From Trichoplax adhaerens (Eukaryota; Placozoa; Uniplacotomia; Trichoplacea; Trichoplacidae), in assembly GCF_000150275.1 (NCBI RefSeq), contig NW_002060944.1, positions 6,113,102 through 6,177,101 on the forward strand: 64,000 nucleotides of DNA. Direction: 5' to 3'. Below, one piece after another: positions 30,029 to 44,800 of this stretch. Within the stretch, counting starts at the first letter, position 1. Every line of letters begins with the position of its first letter. The notes under the pieces were generated by a model, which saw only the letters and a program-made list of their open reading frames with translations, was not told the DNA's origin and searched no databases. A program made the position numbers and the translations under genes.

Positions 30029-32946
30029 TTTCGATTGATGAGGATAGAAAGGGAATCAGGTAAAGCGAAATTTTGCTTTTTCGATGAAGGTTTTTAGCGT
30101 TTCCAGCTACTGACTATAGTGCAAATCTGCAATCGCTTTCATACAGTTCTATAGGCGCTTGTAAGCTCCACCCTGGTTCTGTATGGAATACTGAGCGTTT
30201 CAACTTGGATATTTTTCTGTCTTGCTGTTGCTAATTAAACTGCTATTGCAGGTCATATTTGGGTAGGCAAGGTTAACTAGAAAATGCAATCGTCATCTCT
30301 CTCGTCGAGTGGTATGGCGAGAGAGACCCAAACATGGCTTTGAATACTAGAGTACAGTAGGCAAGAGCAGTAGTGTAACAAATTCAAAACGACAGCATAA
30401 AACCCCGATTCATTAATACTTTACGTCATGGACCTTGTTGACAATAATAATCATAATAGAAGTATCTAAAAGGTCCATGATATGATGGATTTTCTGTTGA
30501 CTTAGCTCTTTTAATAGCAGATGAAGAGGATTAACCTCGTTAAAGAACTCTATCACACCAATTCTATCAAGTACTGTACAGTATTTAGTGATCAAATTAC
30601 TCATAGCAAATGGAATTAGTTCACACTTTCCAGTACCGGATAAACGCGTACTGTACAAACCTCGTCTTTTTCCTCATGATTGGACTTATGCAGCTAGTTA
30701 TGCTCTTCATAGTTCAGCATCTACAGACTTTAGTCTATCGTCATAGATTTTAATCATTTCTATAGCCAATCTTACGTATCTCTCACAAACTGAAGAGCTC
30801 AAGCACTCAATGAATTATTATACCCGTGCATTAGTGTTCCGAGTAAAGAAAATTTGAAAATTGACCCTATTTCCATGTTGACATTGAAAGACGATCTTAG
30901 CCACTATCTCGTCCCCAATACGTATATATCGATTTAACATAGGTGTATTTCAAGTTAAACTTCGAATGAATGAATTGGCCGATTACTTTATAAGTCTATG
31001 AGCTATGGGTTACTGAAGCAATTCAATATGAAGAGGCCATTAAATTTGCCTTGGTGATTTATAGCTGTATAATTCAAATTTTAAATAAGTAGAGATACTG
31101 TATTGAAGACTAGTAAAGACTCGTATATCCACCAGAAAAAGCACATGTTATAGTGACTGCCTAATGTCTTTATTCACTAAAGAACTGTCTACTAACGTAG
31201 GATACATATTAGCATTTTTCATTAGTTAAAAGATATAAAAGTAACATCTCAAAACTACTGCTTGTTAGTGGTATAATAGCATGTTGGATAGCTGAAATAA
31301 TTTCTGTACAATTTGCATAAGGTCACTAAATGATAAGAGATATCAAGAACAGATGAACGAATAAAATGTGTCCATTTCTTCAGCAAATCTATATGGCCCA
31401 CTATACGTCTTTACCGACCTTCTTCTAAGATTGAATATTTAACAACATATATAGCCAATAATGATGAAATAAAACTAATGCAACTATTAACGCCTACTGT
31501 AACGTAAGCGTGATAATAATTATATACGACGTATAATCACGAGCATGATATTCACAGGGTGCGGCTAATTTAGCTTGCTAGATAGAAATATGAATAGGTT
31601 ATTTACTGTTGGGTTTATCATTAGTCAGTAGTAATAGTCGTGGGTAAATAAACAAAATCGAGATTGATTTCAGGTTTTTATTGCCTATATCATATGATTT
31701 TCAGTTTACATTCTTATATGCAATATGAAGCAGAAACATAGTGAGTTCTCAGTCGGGCAATGGCCAGTGTAGAGGGCTGTTAAGTCGAAGACAAAGACTA
31801 TGCATACTTTTAATTCTTGAATAATTAATGCTATCCTATGATGAGCTAGATTAAATTAATAGCTCTATTACCGCCTACTAATATGTTGTTTTCAGTTAGG
31901 AATCCATCAGTTAACATTATTATTGTTGTGGATAAATCCTGTGCCCTATCTTAAGACAATGCATCTCAATGACTAATTGAATACATATTTTATTCAATAG
32001 CTACCACATTGAATAAATGATAACTAAAGGATTATACTTATATACTTATTAACATTATCGCATAATTAGCCTTTTAACGAGATGGTTTGGCGCAAAACGT
32101 TAAGTACACAAATGCTCGTTATCGAGTTAATAATTTAGCATAAATTTGCACTTTTTCGTCAGCGATCGCTTTACATCGTCAAGCAAACGAAGTTTGAATT
32201 ATTGCAAGACTTCCCTTACTTAATTTTCCTAACTTAAATACGTATACCGAATACCTGATTAAAAATGTCTCATAAAGTTATATCTACTGTCTACTATGTA
32301 GGAATCTATAAAATGATAAAGTATACTATACGTAGTTACTGGCTGTACAGGATGACTAGAGATTTTTATCCCTTACTTCATACTTTATTCTTTTTAAGAT
32401 TATCCTATAAATCAGTGGAAGATCGTTTCTTACGAAGTTTGATATCTTTAATAGTGCAATTATTACAGGTTAAGATAATCAATCATTATAATTATAATGC
32501 CAATATAGATATTTTAAACAGTTCAATAATCACGCTATAATAAGCTATAACGGTTGAATTACCCATTTTGGAAAGTTAATTGCTGTACTTACTACGAGTG
32601 AAGTGCGATGATATCACGAAAGCTAGAATTACATCTAACGTAATAGGACTATGTCTTATGCTGCAAAAGAGCTACTTTCACTCATAATTTTAACAGTCCA
32701 TAAGGAAGATGTCCATCAGACGATATCATTGTTGAAGTCATCGTTTCATCGTAGTTTAATTTTCCAATTCTTGTTTTTTTTCTAGCTTGAAAGTTATATT
32801 CGCATTGCGTCCACGCAACAATACAGAACAAATGATTAAAACGTTGACTTCAATTAAATAATGACCCTTTACTGTAATCGATTAAATTGAATCATGCTAA
32901 CATAATTCATAAGTTTTAAGCCAACAAATCCATCTTAGCTGCATTT
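30029..32946. other. Spacer between MIF-like genes B and C
   Basis: AT-rich, with no complete gene. An open frame at 30413-30658 on the minus strand is discussed as a possible divergent MIF remnant. GTACTGTAC words occur near 30569 and 30645. Confidence 0.5.
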
Positions 32947-33879
32947 CTATTGGCCATCTAATGTCCCTCCAAGTACTCCAACGTCTTTTAGCTGTATAGT
33001 ATTGAAGTAGATGTAAAATCTGGAAAGACAAATACAGAGGTATTATTTATCATTAGTAGCCTAACTTGTACATCACAATGATTTGGCATGTAACGTTATG
33101 ATATAGCATTAATTTTATTTGAAAAACATCAAGTTTGATTATGGTATTAATAATTGAACAATAGTAGTAAATCGCAAATCTTTTTACTATGCGTTCTTGT
33201 TTCGCTGTAATGTAAAACTGAAATATTTTTAAGTAATAGTTTAGTGAAACGCTGTAAAATCTTTTCTTTAAATTAACAAGTAACTTATTAACTACCTATA
33301 AACGACAAGATAGGTAGTATAACATATATATATATATATACGAGTACTAACGGTAAGGAAAGATTATTTCCTAGTGAATTGACATCTAATCAATTAATTT
33401 TTTAATTACAGTAACGTAAGGGTGAATCTATATTTTCAATCAAGACTTTAATTCTAATTACCTTTCTGGTAAAACACCGAGTTCAGCCTTCAATAGTTCG
33501 GATATAGCTTTAGAAGCAGCTTTGTTCTCCTTTTTGCCAGTGCCATTAACTGTTTTTATTTCCATAAAAGCAGCTGGATCCTGGGTTCCAGCGAAGATAA
33601 GCTTAGGATTATGATGGATTGTTACGGTGATGTACTAAAAAGTTAAATGTAGTCGGATAAGAAAGCAGTTATTACGCTTAAAGGAAAAATGACAGATAGT
33701 AACAATCAAACTGTTGCGGCTAGTAGGTGGATAAGCAATAGGGTGTTAGAAAAGAAATTGTTTCTAATTACCATAATAGGATTCTCATAAATTTCAGAAA
33801 TTAAACGGCTAATTTTTTTTTGAAAGCCTTGATTGCAGACAGTGCGGTCTACATTAGTTTTAATGATGACGGTAGGCAT
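32947..33879 (-). CDS. MIF-like protein C
   Basis: Third MIF-family gene in the tandem set. Exons on the minus strand: 33879-33772 (108 bases), 33634-33462 (173), 33019-32947 (73). The total is 354 bases, 117 residues. Exons 1 and 2 match the lengths in gene B exactly. The N-terminus MPTVIIKTNVDRT keeps the catalytic Pro1, but precursor position 33 is Asn (YENPIM) where active MIF has Lys. Exon 2 carries LIFAGTQDPAAFMEIKTV and KKENKAASKAISELLKAELG. Exon 3 carries RFYIYFNTIQLKDVGVLGG. The CxxC motif is absent. Introns are short (137 and 442 bases). It is probably folded and possibly reduced in tautomerase activity; that is inference from one residue. Confidence 0.94.
33321..33343. repeat. TA dinucleotide microsatellite
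   Basis: A run of about ten TA units lies in intron 2 side sequence of MIF-like gene C (between exons 2 and 3). Confidence 0.85.
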
Positions 33880-35850
33880 GGCTGATTGCTGCGATCGATA
33901 ATTTTTTGAAAGGAAGCTACCTACCTCAGGATTGACTAATTACTGTATGTAGGAAGGTATTTATTGCTTACGATGAATACTGTAACTATTTGTTTACTTT
34001 TTAATAAATTTATTGCTTTTTTAATCAACTATTAATGCTATTATTATGTAGATTAGTTTCGAAGTTCTTTCTATTCTTGGATAAGTGGAAGGAATATACG
34101 ACAGTATATTATTTAGTTAAATTAGTCAAGAATTAGAGATTATCAACTTGAAGGAATACGTAGTAGTATACACCTTTGACAAAGATGTGTAACTCTTCTA
34201 CTGTTCACCCTAAACTTATTTACTTCATTAGTGAGTATCCACAAATTATTTAGAAAATTATATACGCATAAACTACCGTAAGCAATCATTTTCGTCCGTA
34301 AAATTGACCAATGAATAGTTAACATATGGGCAATGCATACAAATGCCGGCGATAATCATTTTACGTGTTCCAATCAAGTTCTTGCATGATTTGATGCGAG
34401 AAATCGATGATAAACAAGCTAAAATAATTTGAATCCCATAAACTAATTTTATTGTAATGCTACAGGTAGATTGATATATTTATTGCTCATACGGATATAC
34501 AGAAGGATTTTACTTGCTTAATGAGCTGATGAGCTGATCGAAACCTTGTTATAACTTCTAAAACTGCGAGTGCATAGACTAGAGTATTACTCGACCAGGA
34601 TACTGAAATACAAAGTTGAACTATTCGATTAGCATTTAGCGTCCGTCTGTAATAGGTCGATCAATAGAATAAATACCATTCCATAACAGTAAGTATTGGA
34701 TTATTAATAATGGAGTAAAAATGCCAAAACCGTGTAATTTGCCGATGTAATAATTATATGTAATGAATGAATAAGCGACCAATCTGGATGCTACAATACT
34801 TCAATAGTAGCAAGGGAATTCATGAATACGCCAACAATAGATAACAGAAGAGAAATACCTTAGTAGAACAATTAATCCATCAATTATTTCCGATACATCA
34901 GTCATTTAAATATATGATCATTTTGCCCATAACTTAGGTCAGAGATTCTTTAAAATAGAAAGAAGAGAAATGAGACCTGATTAAATAAACTAAGCTATGG
35001 TTGCATAGTACTGCAGTACCGCATACCCGTACTCTGTAGCATCGAACCATACCGTTACTGATCAGTAGGAACTCCAGAAGACATACAGACTACAATGTTA
35101 GTTCAATACGATAGCTGGAGAATATTGCACTGAATTAGCTATCGTTAGGATATGTCTTAATGAGTAAGAAGTTAGAAAGGAAATGTTTAGATGATATTGA
35201 CCTCTGGATAGAGGAAGTAGCTCATAGGAGATCGATTATCATAATCACTTGTTGCAAAGGATGCATGTAAAATGATAAGTAGAAATTCCAGAAAGGTATA
35301 TAGACTATTGTATTAGTTTGATACTACAGTTGAGGAATATTACACTGCATTAATTAGGTTAAGATGCTAAATGAGATCGAAATTAGAAAAGAAATGTCTG
35401 CAAATAATATTTAGCTATGGCGAGAGTAAGTAACATATAGAAAGCTAAAGCGACACTGTTACTTATACTGAATTGTACTGTAATAGGGTATAGTTACAGA
35501 TGTCTAGTTATGCAGGTAGGGTAGTATTGCATACATCACTATAAATGATCTACTTTACGTTATGTATTCTTAGCCTAGAAGATTTCACTACCGAGTCCCA
35601 GCAAAATAAAGAAGATGGAAATATCGTTTGCGCATGGTTAGATTACTTTACGGTTGCTATGACAAAATGGGTTCCCTACGCCTTAACATCAACTACTACT
35701 ACTACAGTAGAAGTTGGGCCCTAACTACAGCAAGGAAAAATTCTTCATCGTATATTCAAAGTAGTCAATTGAATTTTTACTTCGATATTCTAAGGCTGGT
35801 CGGTTAGTTGATATCGTGTATAAGTCGTTATCGAACGTTATTAAAGAAAA
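33880..35850. other. Intergenic region between MIF-like gene C and TTC21B
   Basis: Upstream region of two divergent genes. It contains an imperfect direct repeat (listed separately) and a short ACT/CTA trinucleotide run near 35690. Nothing coding was found; the ORF at 34143-34325 has no family features. Confidence 0.5.
35057..35450. repeat. Imperfect direct repeat, period about 214 bases
   Basis: The segment with AGTAGGAACTCCAGAAGACA at about 35064 recurs as AGTAGAAATTCCAGAAAGGT at about 35278. Parallel matches continue downstream (GGAGAATATTGCACTGAATTA against GGAATATTACACTGCATTA). I estimate about three quarters identity by eye. Confidence 0.65.
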
Positions 35851-38800
35851 ATGGCGTCAGGCGATACATATACCCTGGTCAGTCTTAACATTTCCTTGCC
35901 TTCTTAAGTGTAGACGTAGATTGATCTCGTAGTTACTCATTATATGTTACGTCGCAGACTTATAGTCAAACAAAGGTTAAAGAAGCAGTTATCAACATTA
36001 ACTCTATCAGTACTATTGCAGTTACGATATGTTGTCTTTAATCTTGATTAACGGTGATTAGTCGAGAATGAAATAACAGATGCGCTATGGGTATTAAACG
36101 GTAAATTATGGGCAATATTCTTAACATGAATATCTTTTACAGGCCTTAATTAATTTTTACTGCCGTGAAAAGCTTTATAATCATGTTTGTAAAGTGGCTA
36201 CCGATGCTATGAAAAAATATGGCAACGATAATATTTTACACTTTTGGCATGCATTCGGTCTTATTATGCAAAGTAAGAATGGCTCTAAAACAACCATCAG
36301 TCATTTCACACTTAATGATCATAATGTATTTCCTCATGATAATTTATTGTTGTTGCCAATTTAAATTGATAGATCGTGTATCTGAAGGAATGAGAGAATT
36401 ACAAGAAATTGAAGATGACAAAAATGTCGTCTTATGTACAATTTTGTGCTTAGTTTATGCACATAAGAAGAGCAAACTCGTTGGTAATTTAAAAAATTCA
36501 CACTAGATCAAACTTTTATTTCTGTAATATAAACTTCACTGTCTCTTATTCAAAATTAATTATTCTGATTTTTATTTAATGCTAAATTATCTACAGATCG
36601 TGAAAGTGTACAACAATTAGATGCTAGGCTTAAAACAGAGAGACAAAATTGTAGCGATAAAGTATGTTTCATTGCGATTACCTTTCGACAGCATAAGACT
36701 ATCATCATACTCACCATCACTTTATCAATAGGCACTTTATTTTGCTGCAATGTATTTATGGCATATGAATAGAAATGATAAAGCTCGTGAATATATCGAC
36801 AGAATGTTAAAAATATCCAATGGTGCATCAGAGGTAGTTCAATTTTAATATGTTTACAACAAGAAAGCAGCTGCAACTTTGAATCTTAAGACAAGTACAA
36901 TCTCCCACGAGACTAACCTGACTTAATATGATTGATGTTTCTACATAGGGATTAATTTTACGAGGATGGATCGATATTACAAGTGATAAAGAGCAATATG
37001 TCAAAAAAGCTCAAAAATATTTTGAAGAAGCATTAAATAGGTATGAAATGAATAATGCAAATACTGTACGCTATCATCCAATAAAGTTCATATTGAAAAC
37101 ACGAAGTATTCTCTGTATTTAAACTGGAACTTTAATTTTAATAATGTACTTTAGATCAGAATCATCTACTGAAATAGATGCCTTATTAGGCAAAGCAAAA
37201 TGTTTCGAGCTAAAACACAATTATACTAATTCTGTGGAGCTGATCAATAGGGTAAATAGAATTAATTCTCTTACGAGCTATCTTGGTTATTATTTATTAA
37301 GGATAAATGCTTAGATATTAGATGAATTCATTATATTACTTTTGGAATGTGTATCTAAACTGTAGACCATAGCCGCCTACCCAAAGTATACTCCTGCCCT
37401 AATCGAAAAAGCACGGATGCAATTAGCTTTGCAAGAATGGGATCAAGCCGTTGATACGTCTCGCAGGTAAATTAAATCTTAATATAGGTAATCATGTCAC
37501 ATTATCATATTTATTATCAAATGATGATTTTATTCTTTTACTTTAAATAAGAACTCTCATTCAGGATAGTGATAACATCGCAGCAACTAACGTATTGGTC
37601 TTGCATTCACTGTGTCGCATTGGTGATTATACACAGGCTGTTGACAACTTGGGAGAGTTAATACTTCGAATCGATAAAAATGAACCAAAGAATGCAGAGC
37701 TTTATTATAAATGCGCAGTAACATTTTCAAGATTGGTAAGTCATGTAAAGTTATTCAAATCACAAGGGCATATGTAGGCAATGAAGGTCATCAACTGATA
37801 AAATTCTATTCATTATGCACGTAAATCAGTGTGGTCGACAACTTCAAGTTATACATCAAACCTACACGCTAACTGAGCGAGCGATGACTCTTGCTAAAAA
37901 TAACTCCAAATACACGACAGAGGTAATAGATAGCAGAAAGTATACTTGTATGTGAGAACTACTATATTTTGCATAAGCGATAACTTTTATTTGCATTCCG
38001 CTAGGTGGGTAATCAATTGCTATTAATGGGAAAAACAAAAGAAGCGATGAACTATTTTAGTAAAGCTTTAACACTTGATGGAACAAGTGTACCAGCATTA
38101 ATTGGTAGGTCATAAAAGTATATATATTCTAGACTTAGAAATAATACACGTTAAGCAATCAATAATACATTCAACTTTCCCTTAGGTATTATTAAATGCC
38201 AAATTGCTGAAAATCAATTCGATGAGGCCAAGCAGCAGCTCGAGCTACTTCAAGAAGTACAACAATCAATAGGAAAAGTAGCGGTAATCAAAATTCTGGT
38301 CTCTAAAGTTAAAATAAATTAGTCATTCATGAACTAACTAAAATGAAGTAAACTTAATATAATTAGGAAGTACCTTATTTAAGTGCAGTCATGGCGCACA
38401 AGATTAATAGCGATATTGAAAAAGTCACCGGAATGTTAAATTCAGCGGTTGATATCCACTTTTCTTCATTAGGAGTAAGTTGATGTAACAAACGTTTTCC
38501 ATAGTCGGACTTATTTTTGATAATTACGTTTTCATCTTACTAAATGAAAAATTATAAACAATTTTGATCAGAGGCTACCTCTTGGAATGGAATATTATAT
38601 GAAGCTAAACCCAGATTTTATCATCCAAATTGCAAAAATGTATCTAGCTATCGGCCCCAGTGAGGTAACTGAAATCAATTGATAAATTCTTTTTAATTAA
38701 TATTATCACTTTTTCCGCTAAAGTTAAATCATACTTTCATTTGCTTGTACAATTATAGCCCGATACGTTTACCCAACGTATTCCAGTTAGTCTACGCCGT

Positions 38801-41800
38801 TGTGGTTCAACATTGGATCCGATCTCTAAGGGGTTGCCTGGACTTCGTGATGGCCATTATCTGCTTGCTAAAGTAAAATACTATTCCGGTAAGTTACGTG
38901 GTTTCATTTATCATGAAGTAGTAAAAATTTGCTATAAAGTGAAGGTACTTACTTTAAATTGGATATTTTTTCAAACGATACGCTATGATAACGGGATTGA
39001 AAGAAATTTGGTTATAATTATGTTAATCCCTCTTATGTATTTATAAAAATGCTAATTTCTAGGTGCTTTCGATGCCGCTCAAGCTACATTACAAATATGT
39101 CTAGACAATGATCAAACATTTTCTGAAGGCCACTTACTAATGGCTCAGGTATTTTACTCATTGAATTGTGACTTCAATTATATTTCGAGTAATTCAAATT
39201 TGCGTTGTATCAAAGCTATTTATAAAATCCAAATATATAACAGTAATTAGCGGTAAATTTCGACTTTATACTTATCAACCTCTACAATTTTAATTTTTTT
39301 GTAGATCAATGCCTATCAAGGTAAATTTAATCTGGCAAACCAAGCATTAGATATGGCTTTAAGCTACAATTTCGAGGTATCTTTAGTGCTAGTTCGCCTT
39401 ACTATTTCTTTTAGAGCTATTTTTACGATTAATTCATAGTTATTCAAGTATCCCTTAACCGTTACAATTAAAATTTTTGCAATCTTTAATGTAACTCATT
39501 ACAGATTCGAGACTCTCCAAGCTATCATCTAATTAAAGCTCGTATTTTAAAGAAAAATAACGAGTACGAGGAAGCTCTAAAAATTCTAAAGACAGCCATG
39601 AATGTTAGCGGTGTCCGTAAATCTGGTAAGTAAAATAATAGCAGAGTAATAATACCTATAATTAATTGTAGCTATGTGTAAAATAATAGCAAGAATAGGA
39701 CTAGTTTTTGTGATGTGCGGATGGTAAGCGCAGCTTAAAGATTTTTATTCTCTTATAATGCACTTATACGATATCAGATTGTGTAAATAACATATTTACA
39801 ACGTGGAGTAAAAGAAGATTTTCCGTAAATGAATTATACTACTAATAGGATTAAGCGGAGAAAAACAACTTACTGAGCTATATTGCTATTCATAACGATC
39901 TTGTAATCGACTCTTTATATCTTTTCTGTAGATTCTGCGAATAAAAAAAGCAAAGCACCTCCAATTTCTATATCTGATAGGGCATCGATTTTCCTGGAAC
40001 TAGTGGAAGTTCATATCACACTTAAACAGCAAGTTAGCCTACTATATTGCAGTAGATCGCCTTTTTTAATAATGTAGTTTTTATCGTAATTGTAGAAAAT
40101 CTTACAGGAATGTAATATTCGGCTCTGATAATTGTTTTATAGCCCGAAGCTGCTAAAGTTATGCAAGACGCACTACATGAATTTGCCAATACATCCGAAG
40201 AATCCAGGTCATATTTAAATTCAAACTAAGTCAATGAGGGCTGTAATTAACTTTTATTAAAAAATTATTGCCCTAGACTATCAGTGAATGAATTCAAAGT
40301 TATATATTAATATTGTATCTTTACTTAAATAGCATTAAAATCATGTATCTTCATATTTATAGACTCAATATCGCTAATGCAGATTTAGCTCTGGGGCGTG
40401 GAGATATCGATCAGGCTCTTTCTATTCTGCGCAGTATTACGCCTTCACATCCGTAAGCCATTACTAAGCCTCCAAAATTTCATTAATCGTATGATAAACT
40501 ACTGATGTCATGCATTTACATTAGTATATAATATCGACTAAATGAAATGACATTAAGCTGGATAATAATTGCCATTACTGACTTATCCATTACAGATTTT
40601 ATGTTAAAGCACGGGAAAGGATGGCCGATATTTACCTTAACTATCGGAAAGATAAACGTTTATATGCCAGTTGTTACAGGTTTCGATTCTATTACTGTAT
40701 ACTTTAATGTCTACGATGTATGGATGTTATTATAATGAAACGAGATAGCATGAAAGCCAACATGTACGTATCTTCTACAGAGAATTAGCTGAGCAGGAGG
40801 CGAATCCTCAAACGTATCTTCTTCTTGGTGATGCTTACATGAGCATTCAAGAGGTAAGCCAAGAACAGTATTAGCTGCAATCATAGACCAAAAATTAGAT
40901 TCCTAATTTCGACTAAGATCGTACTTATCGTAGCATACACTGTAGTACACAGTAGATCGTGGATATCGGATAGCCAGTGTAAAACTACGCGACAATTCAT
41001 TAAGCTGTAGCCAATTCTTTTTCTTGTTGAAAAAGATCCAATACGATCGTCTAAAAATTGCTAATAACGTAGACAATATTAGTAAGATTTGAGCTTCTAT
41101 TTACGGATAAATCTGAAAAATTTACTTTGTTTTAGCCGGAAAAAGCAATTGATGCATTTGAAGCTGCCTTAAGAAAGAATCCACACGATGCATCTCTTGT
41201 CAGTAAAATTGGTCAAGCCTTATTTAAAACTCATCAGTATATCAAGGTATGATTGAAATTAAGCTGGAGGAATATTATAAACCTAAAGCTAAGCCCATAA
41301 GCTAAATATATTACGATATTATTACATTACGGCCAATAATTATAATTAGTAGTAACTTTTTACTGTAATATCCCTCTTTAGGCTGTAAACTATTATGAAA
41401 CGGCCATAAAATCGAATAATCAGACTTCTCTTAGGTACGTATGTCAACTACAATATCAACGTCTGGCATATTCGCATATTTTAATTCTATAAGTTCCATC
41501 ATCTAAGCCGATAAGTTATTCTCAGTAGTCGTAGATATTGACTTTAATAACAGTTTGCAATCCTTTATGTTAACAGGATGGAATTGGCAGAACTTTATCT
41601 GAAATTAAAGCAATATGAAAAAGCCGTTAGCACCATTACGGCGGTTGTTAAACAAGAAAAAACCTCTCATGATATTAATAGCCTAATGGAAGAAGCTAAA
41701 AGTGTTATGCTTTTAGCTCAAATCTATGAAAGAGTCAACATGCCAAAGCAATCTCTGGAAGCTCTACATAAATGTATAGATGCTCAAGAAAAGTACGTTT

Positions 41801-44800
41801 ATCATCAAATCTTTTTGTTATGTTTAATCAATTGTTGGCTTAATGATTTGATGTTGATCTGTTTGTAAGAATCCTGAAAAGAGTAGGTGTTGAGCAGCCG
41901 GAGGCTAGAGAAAAGCAAAGGGAAATTGCAGCAAAGTAATGACTTTTCGTTACAGATACAGATAACATAAGCTTTTCTTAGTTTCTACATAGATCACATC
42001 CTTCATAGCTTGTTAGCCTCTTTTAAATTAGCTATATCTCATGCGGCAGAATATTAACGGATTTAACGTATCATATGCTTACACGATAATAGATTTAATA
42101 ATTTAATCTTCTCAATTTTTTCAATATCGCTTACAGAATTTGTTGTGATATTGCAAATCACCTAGCAAATGAAAGAAATACTGAAGATGCTATCTCATTT
42201 TATAAAAAAGCTTTATCTTATTGTAATGATCACATGGAATCACGCTTATCTTTAGCCAAGTTATATTTACAAAGAAACGAAATTGATTTCTGCCAAAAAG
42301 AATGCACGACAATGCTACAAATAGATGATGAAAATGTCGAAGCTGCCATGGTATGAATAGGCATTATTAACGGAAGGATTATTTTCCGTTATTTAGTTAC
42401 ATTTGGAATGCAACATTGATAATCTTTTTAATATTCTTATTTTAGATGAAGGCTGATATCTTATTTATTAAAGGAGACTTCGAAACAGCTACTTTTCAGT
42501 TTCAAAAACTTCTTGATAGAGTACCAAGTGAGAATAGCGAAATAAAGGATTGCATTACCGTATTCGCTATCGATTATCTAATTAAGATTATTGCTATTTA
42601 TAATGTTTATGAAATTATGTTCCGTTTTTACCCTGACTACTAATGTTATTTTTCTTGTTTCTCATTGCGATTAATAGATCAATTTTCCGCTCTTGTACGA
42701 TTAACTGATTTACTTCGTCGTGAGGGTAAACTCGAAGACTGCCTTCCCTATCTTGAACAAGTGAGAATAAAAACAAGCTAATAAATCTAATGATTAAAAT
42801 AATGGACTATTTTTTTATTGCATTATGCTGATTAATGTTTCAGTAATAAATAGTAATTGCCTTGGTGCTTTGATAGCGATTCTTTTGTACTAAATAAGTA
42901 GTCGCAATCTAGGAAAAAAGTTGTCCAAATAATCATTGCAAATCATTGTAATTTTTACTTACTCTAACCTTTATATTTAATGCATTCTTGTCCTGTACAG
43001 GCGGAAAGTGCTTGTTTGAATTCATCAATTGATCCTGGATACAACTACTGTCGTGGTTTATACGAACGGTGAATATTCAGAAAATAGTAAGATCAATTGG
43101 CTAATTTACACTTTTTCTGATACTTGTGCATTACTATTGCAGGCACATGAATAATCCATCGGCAGCTATGAAACATTTTAACTTGGCTAGAAAAGATTCC
43201 GAATGGTAATTTCATACTCTAGCTACGTCTTCTAGGGTTGTAATTCATTACGCTTGATATACACTATTACTTAATCCATGTGAATTGAATGGCTTTAAAA
43301 TAGGGGTGAAAAAGCAGTATTTGCTATGGTTGAGATATGTCTAAATCCGGACAATGAAACTTTAGGTATAGATATCTTACTTAAATATTATTATAAGTAT
43401 ATTGTGATCGAAAATTCTATTTATAATATGAAATAATTTCTTTAACTAATATTACAGGAGGAGAAACATTAGAAGCTGTTAACGAAGCGTAAGATTTTTT
43501 TGTTAGCATTTTTATTCCACTTACGGTTATAGCACTTATTCGTTACATGTATAAATTTTAGAGATGGCAATAAACAGAGTTCTGCCTTAAAAACCGCTAA
43601 TAAGCTATTAAAAGTAAGTTGGAGTGCTATCAATTAAATTTTTACTGATTTCTTAATAATAAAATATTTGAATAGTAAATTAAGCTTATTAAAAATCTTT
43701 ATGAAGTGCTAGCCCAATCACAACGAATAAACTACCATATAATAATCTATTCGTTATGATTAGGTTAGAGAATAAACCGTATATCTAATTACGGTACACA
43801 TTCTAACATTAACCTTGTTAAAATTATGTGATAATAATTTTAATCAGTATTAGCATATCGACGACATTTGCGACTTAATCCATGTTAAATTTATTGCAAT
43901 ACAGTACAGTATAAAAATACCAGCATAGCACGTGCCAGCGTTTACGTTGACTGAAAAGGGCATAGAGCTATAACGATGTCATAAGCTAATAATAACTTAT
44001 TTAAATCAGTCATATCAAAAATATAATTCTTATGTTACCTAAACTAAATAATTGGTGTTCCAGGAATTAAAGCCAAAATCAGCCCCATCTAAGAAACAAT
44101 TAGATCTGTTGGAAAATTATGCATTAATCTCAACAAAGCAAAAGCAAAGTGTTGAAAAAGCGTTATCGAGTTTTATTAGCATGTTATCAGAAGACGTAAG
44201 TTTTCAGAGTTCATTAGCTTACAGCTTAAATCAACATTATTTACCAGATTTGTTATTATGAAAACGTTGTATAAATTACATTTATTAAATACATTGAGTA
44301 CTATATAAAATAACGGTGCGTATTTAAATTAGCAAACCAATATTACCGCATTACTGGGAACTGCAACAGCATATATGTTCCTCAAGCAAGTACCTAAAGC
44401 GCGAAATCAATTAAAAAAAATTGCTAAATTGGAATGGAATTCGGCTGTAAGTAGATTCTATTCTTCTTGGTACTTATTCTGTTTAATATTGATATACTTA
44501 GCAATGCATATAACAAATCTAATAGAATGCAGAAGATTTTGAGCGAAGCTGGCTCTTACTAGCTGATGTCTATATTCAGGTAGATATTCAATAACTTCCC
44601 ATTTCCTACACGATTACTTTAGATATTCAGTACCGTGCTTATGTATTTCTACCGGCTATGTTATTTTTAATATCTATTTCTGGATTTTATTTCTGTGGGC
44701 ATAGTCTGGCAAATACGATAATGCAACTGAACTACTAAGGCATTGCCTAAAACACAATAAGGTAAAAACTGCCTTACTCTTATTTAGAGTCAATGCGATC

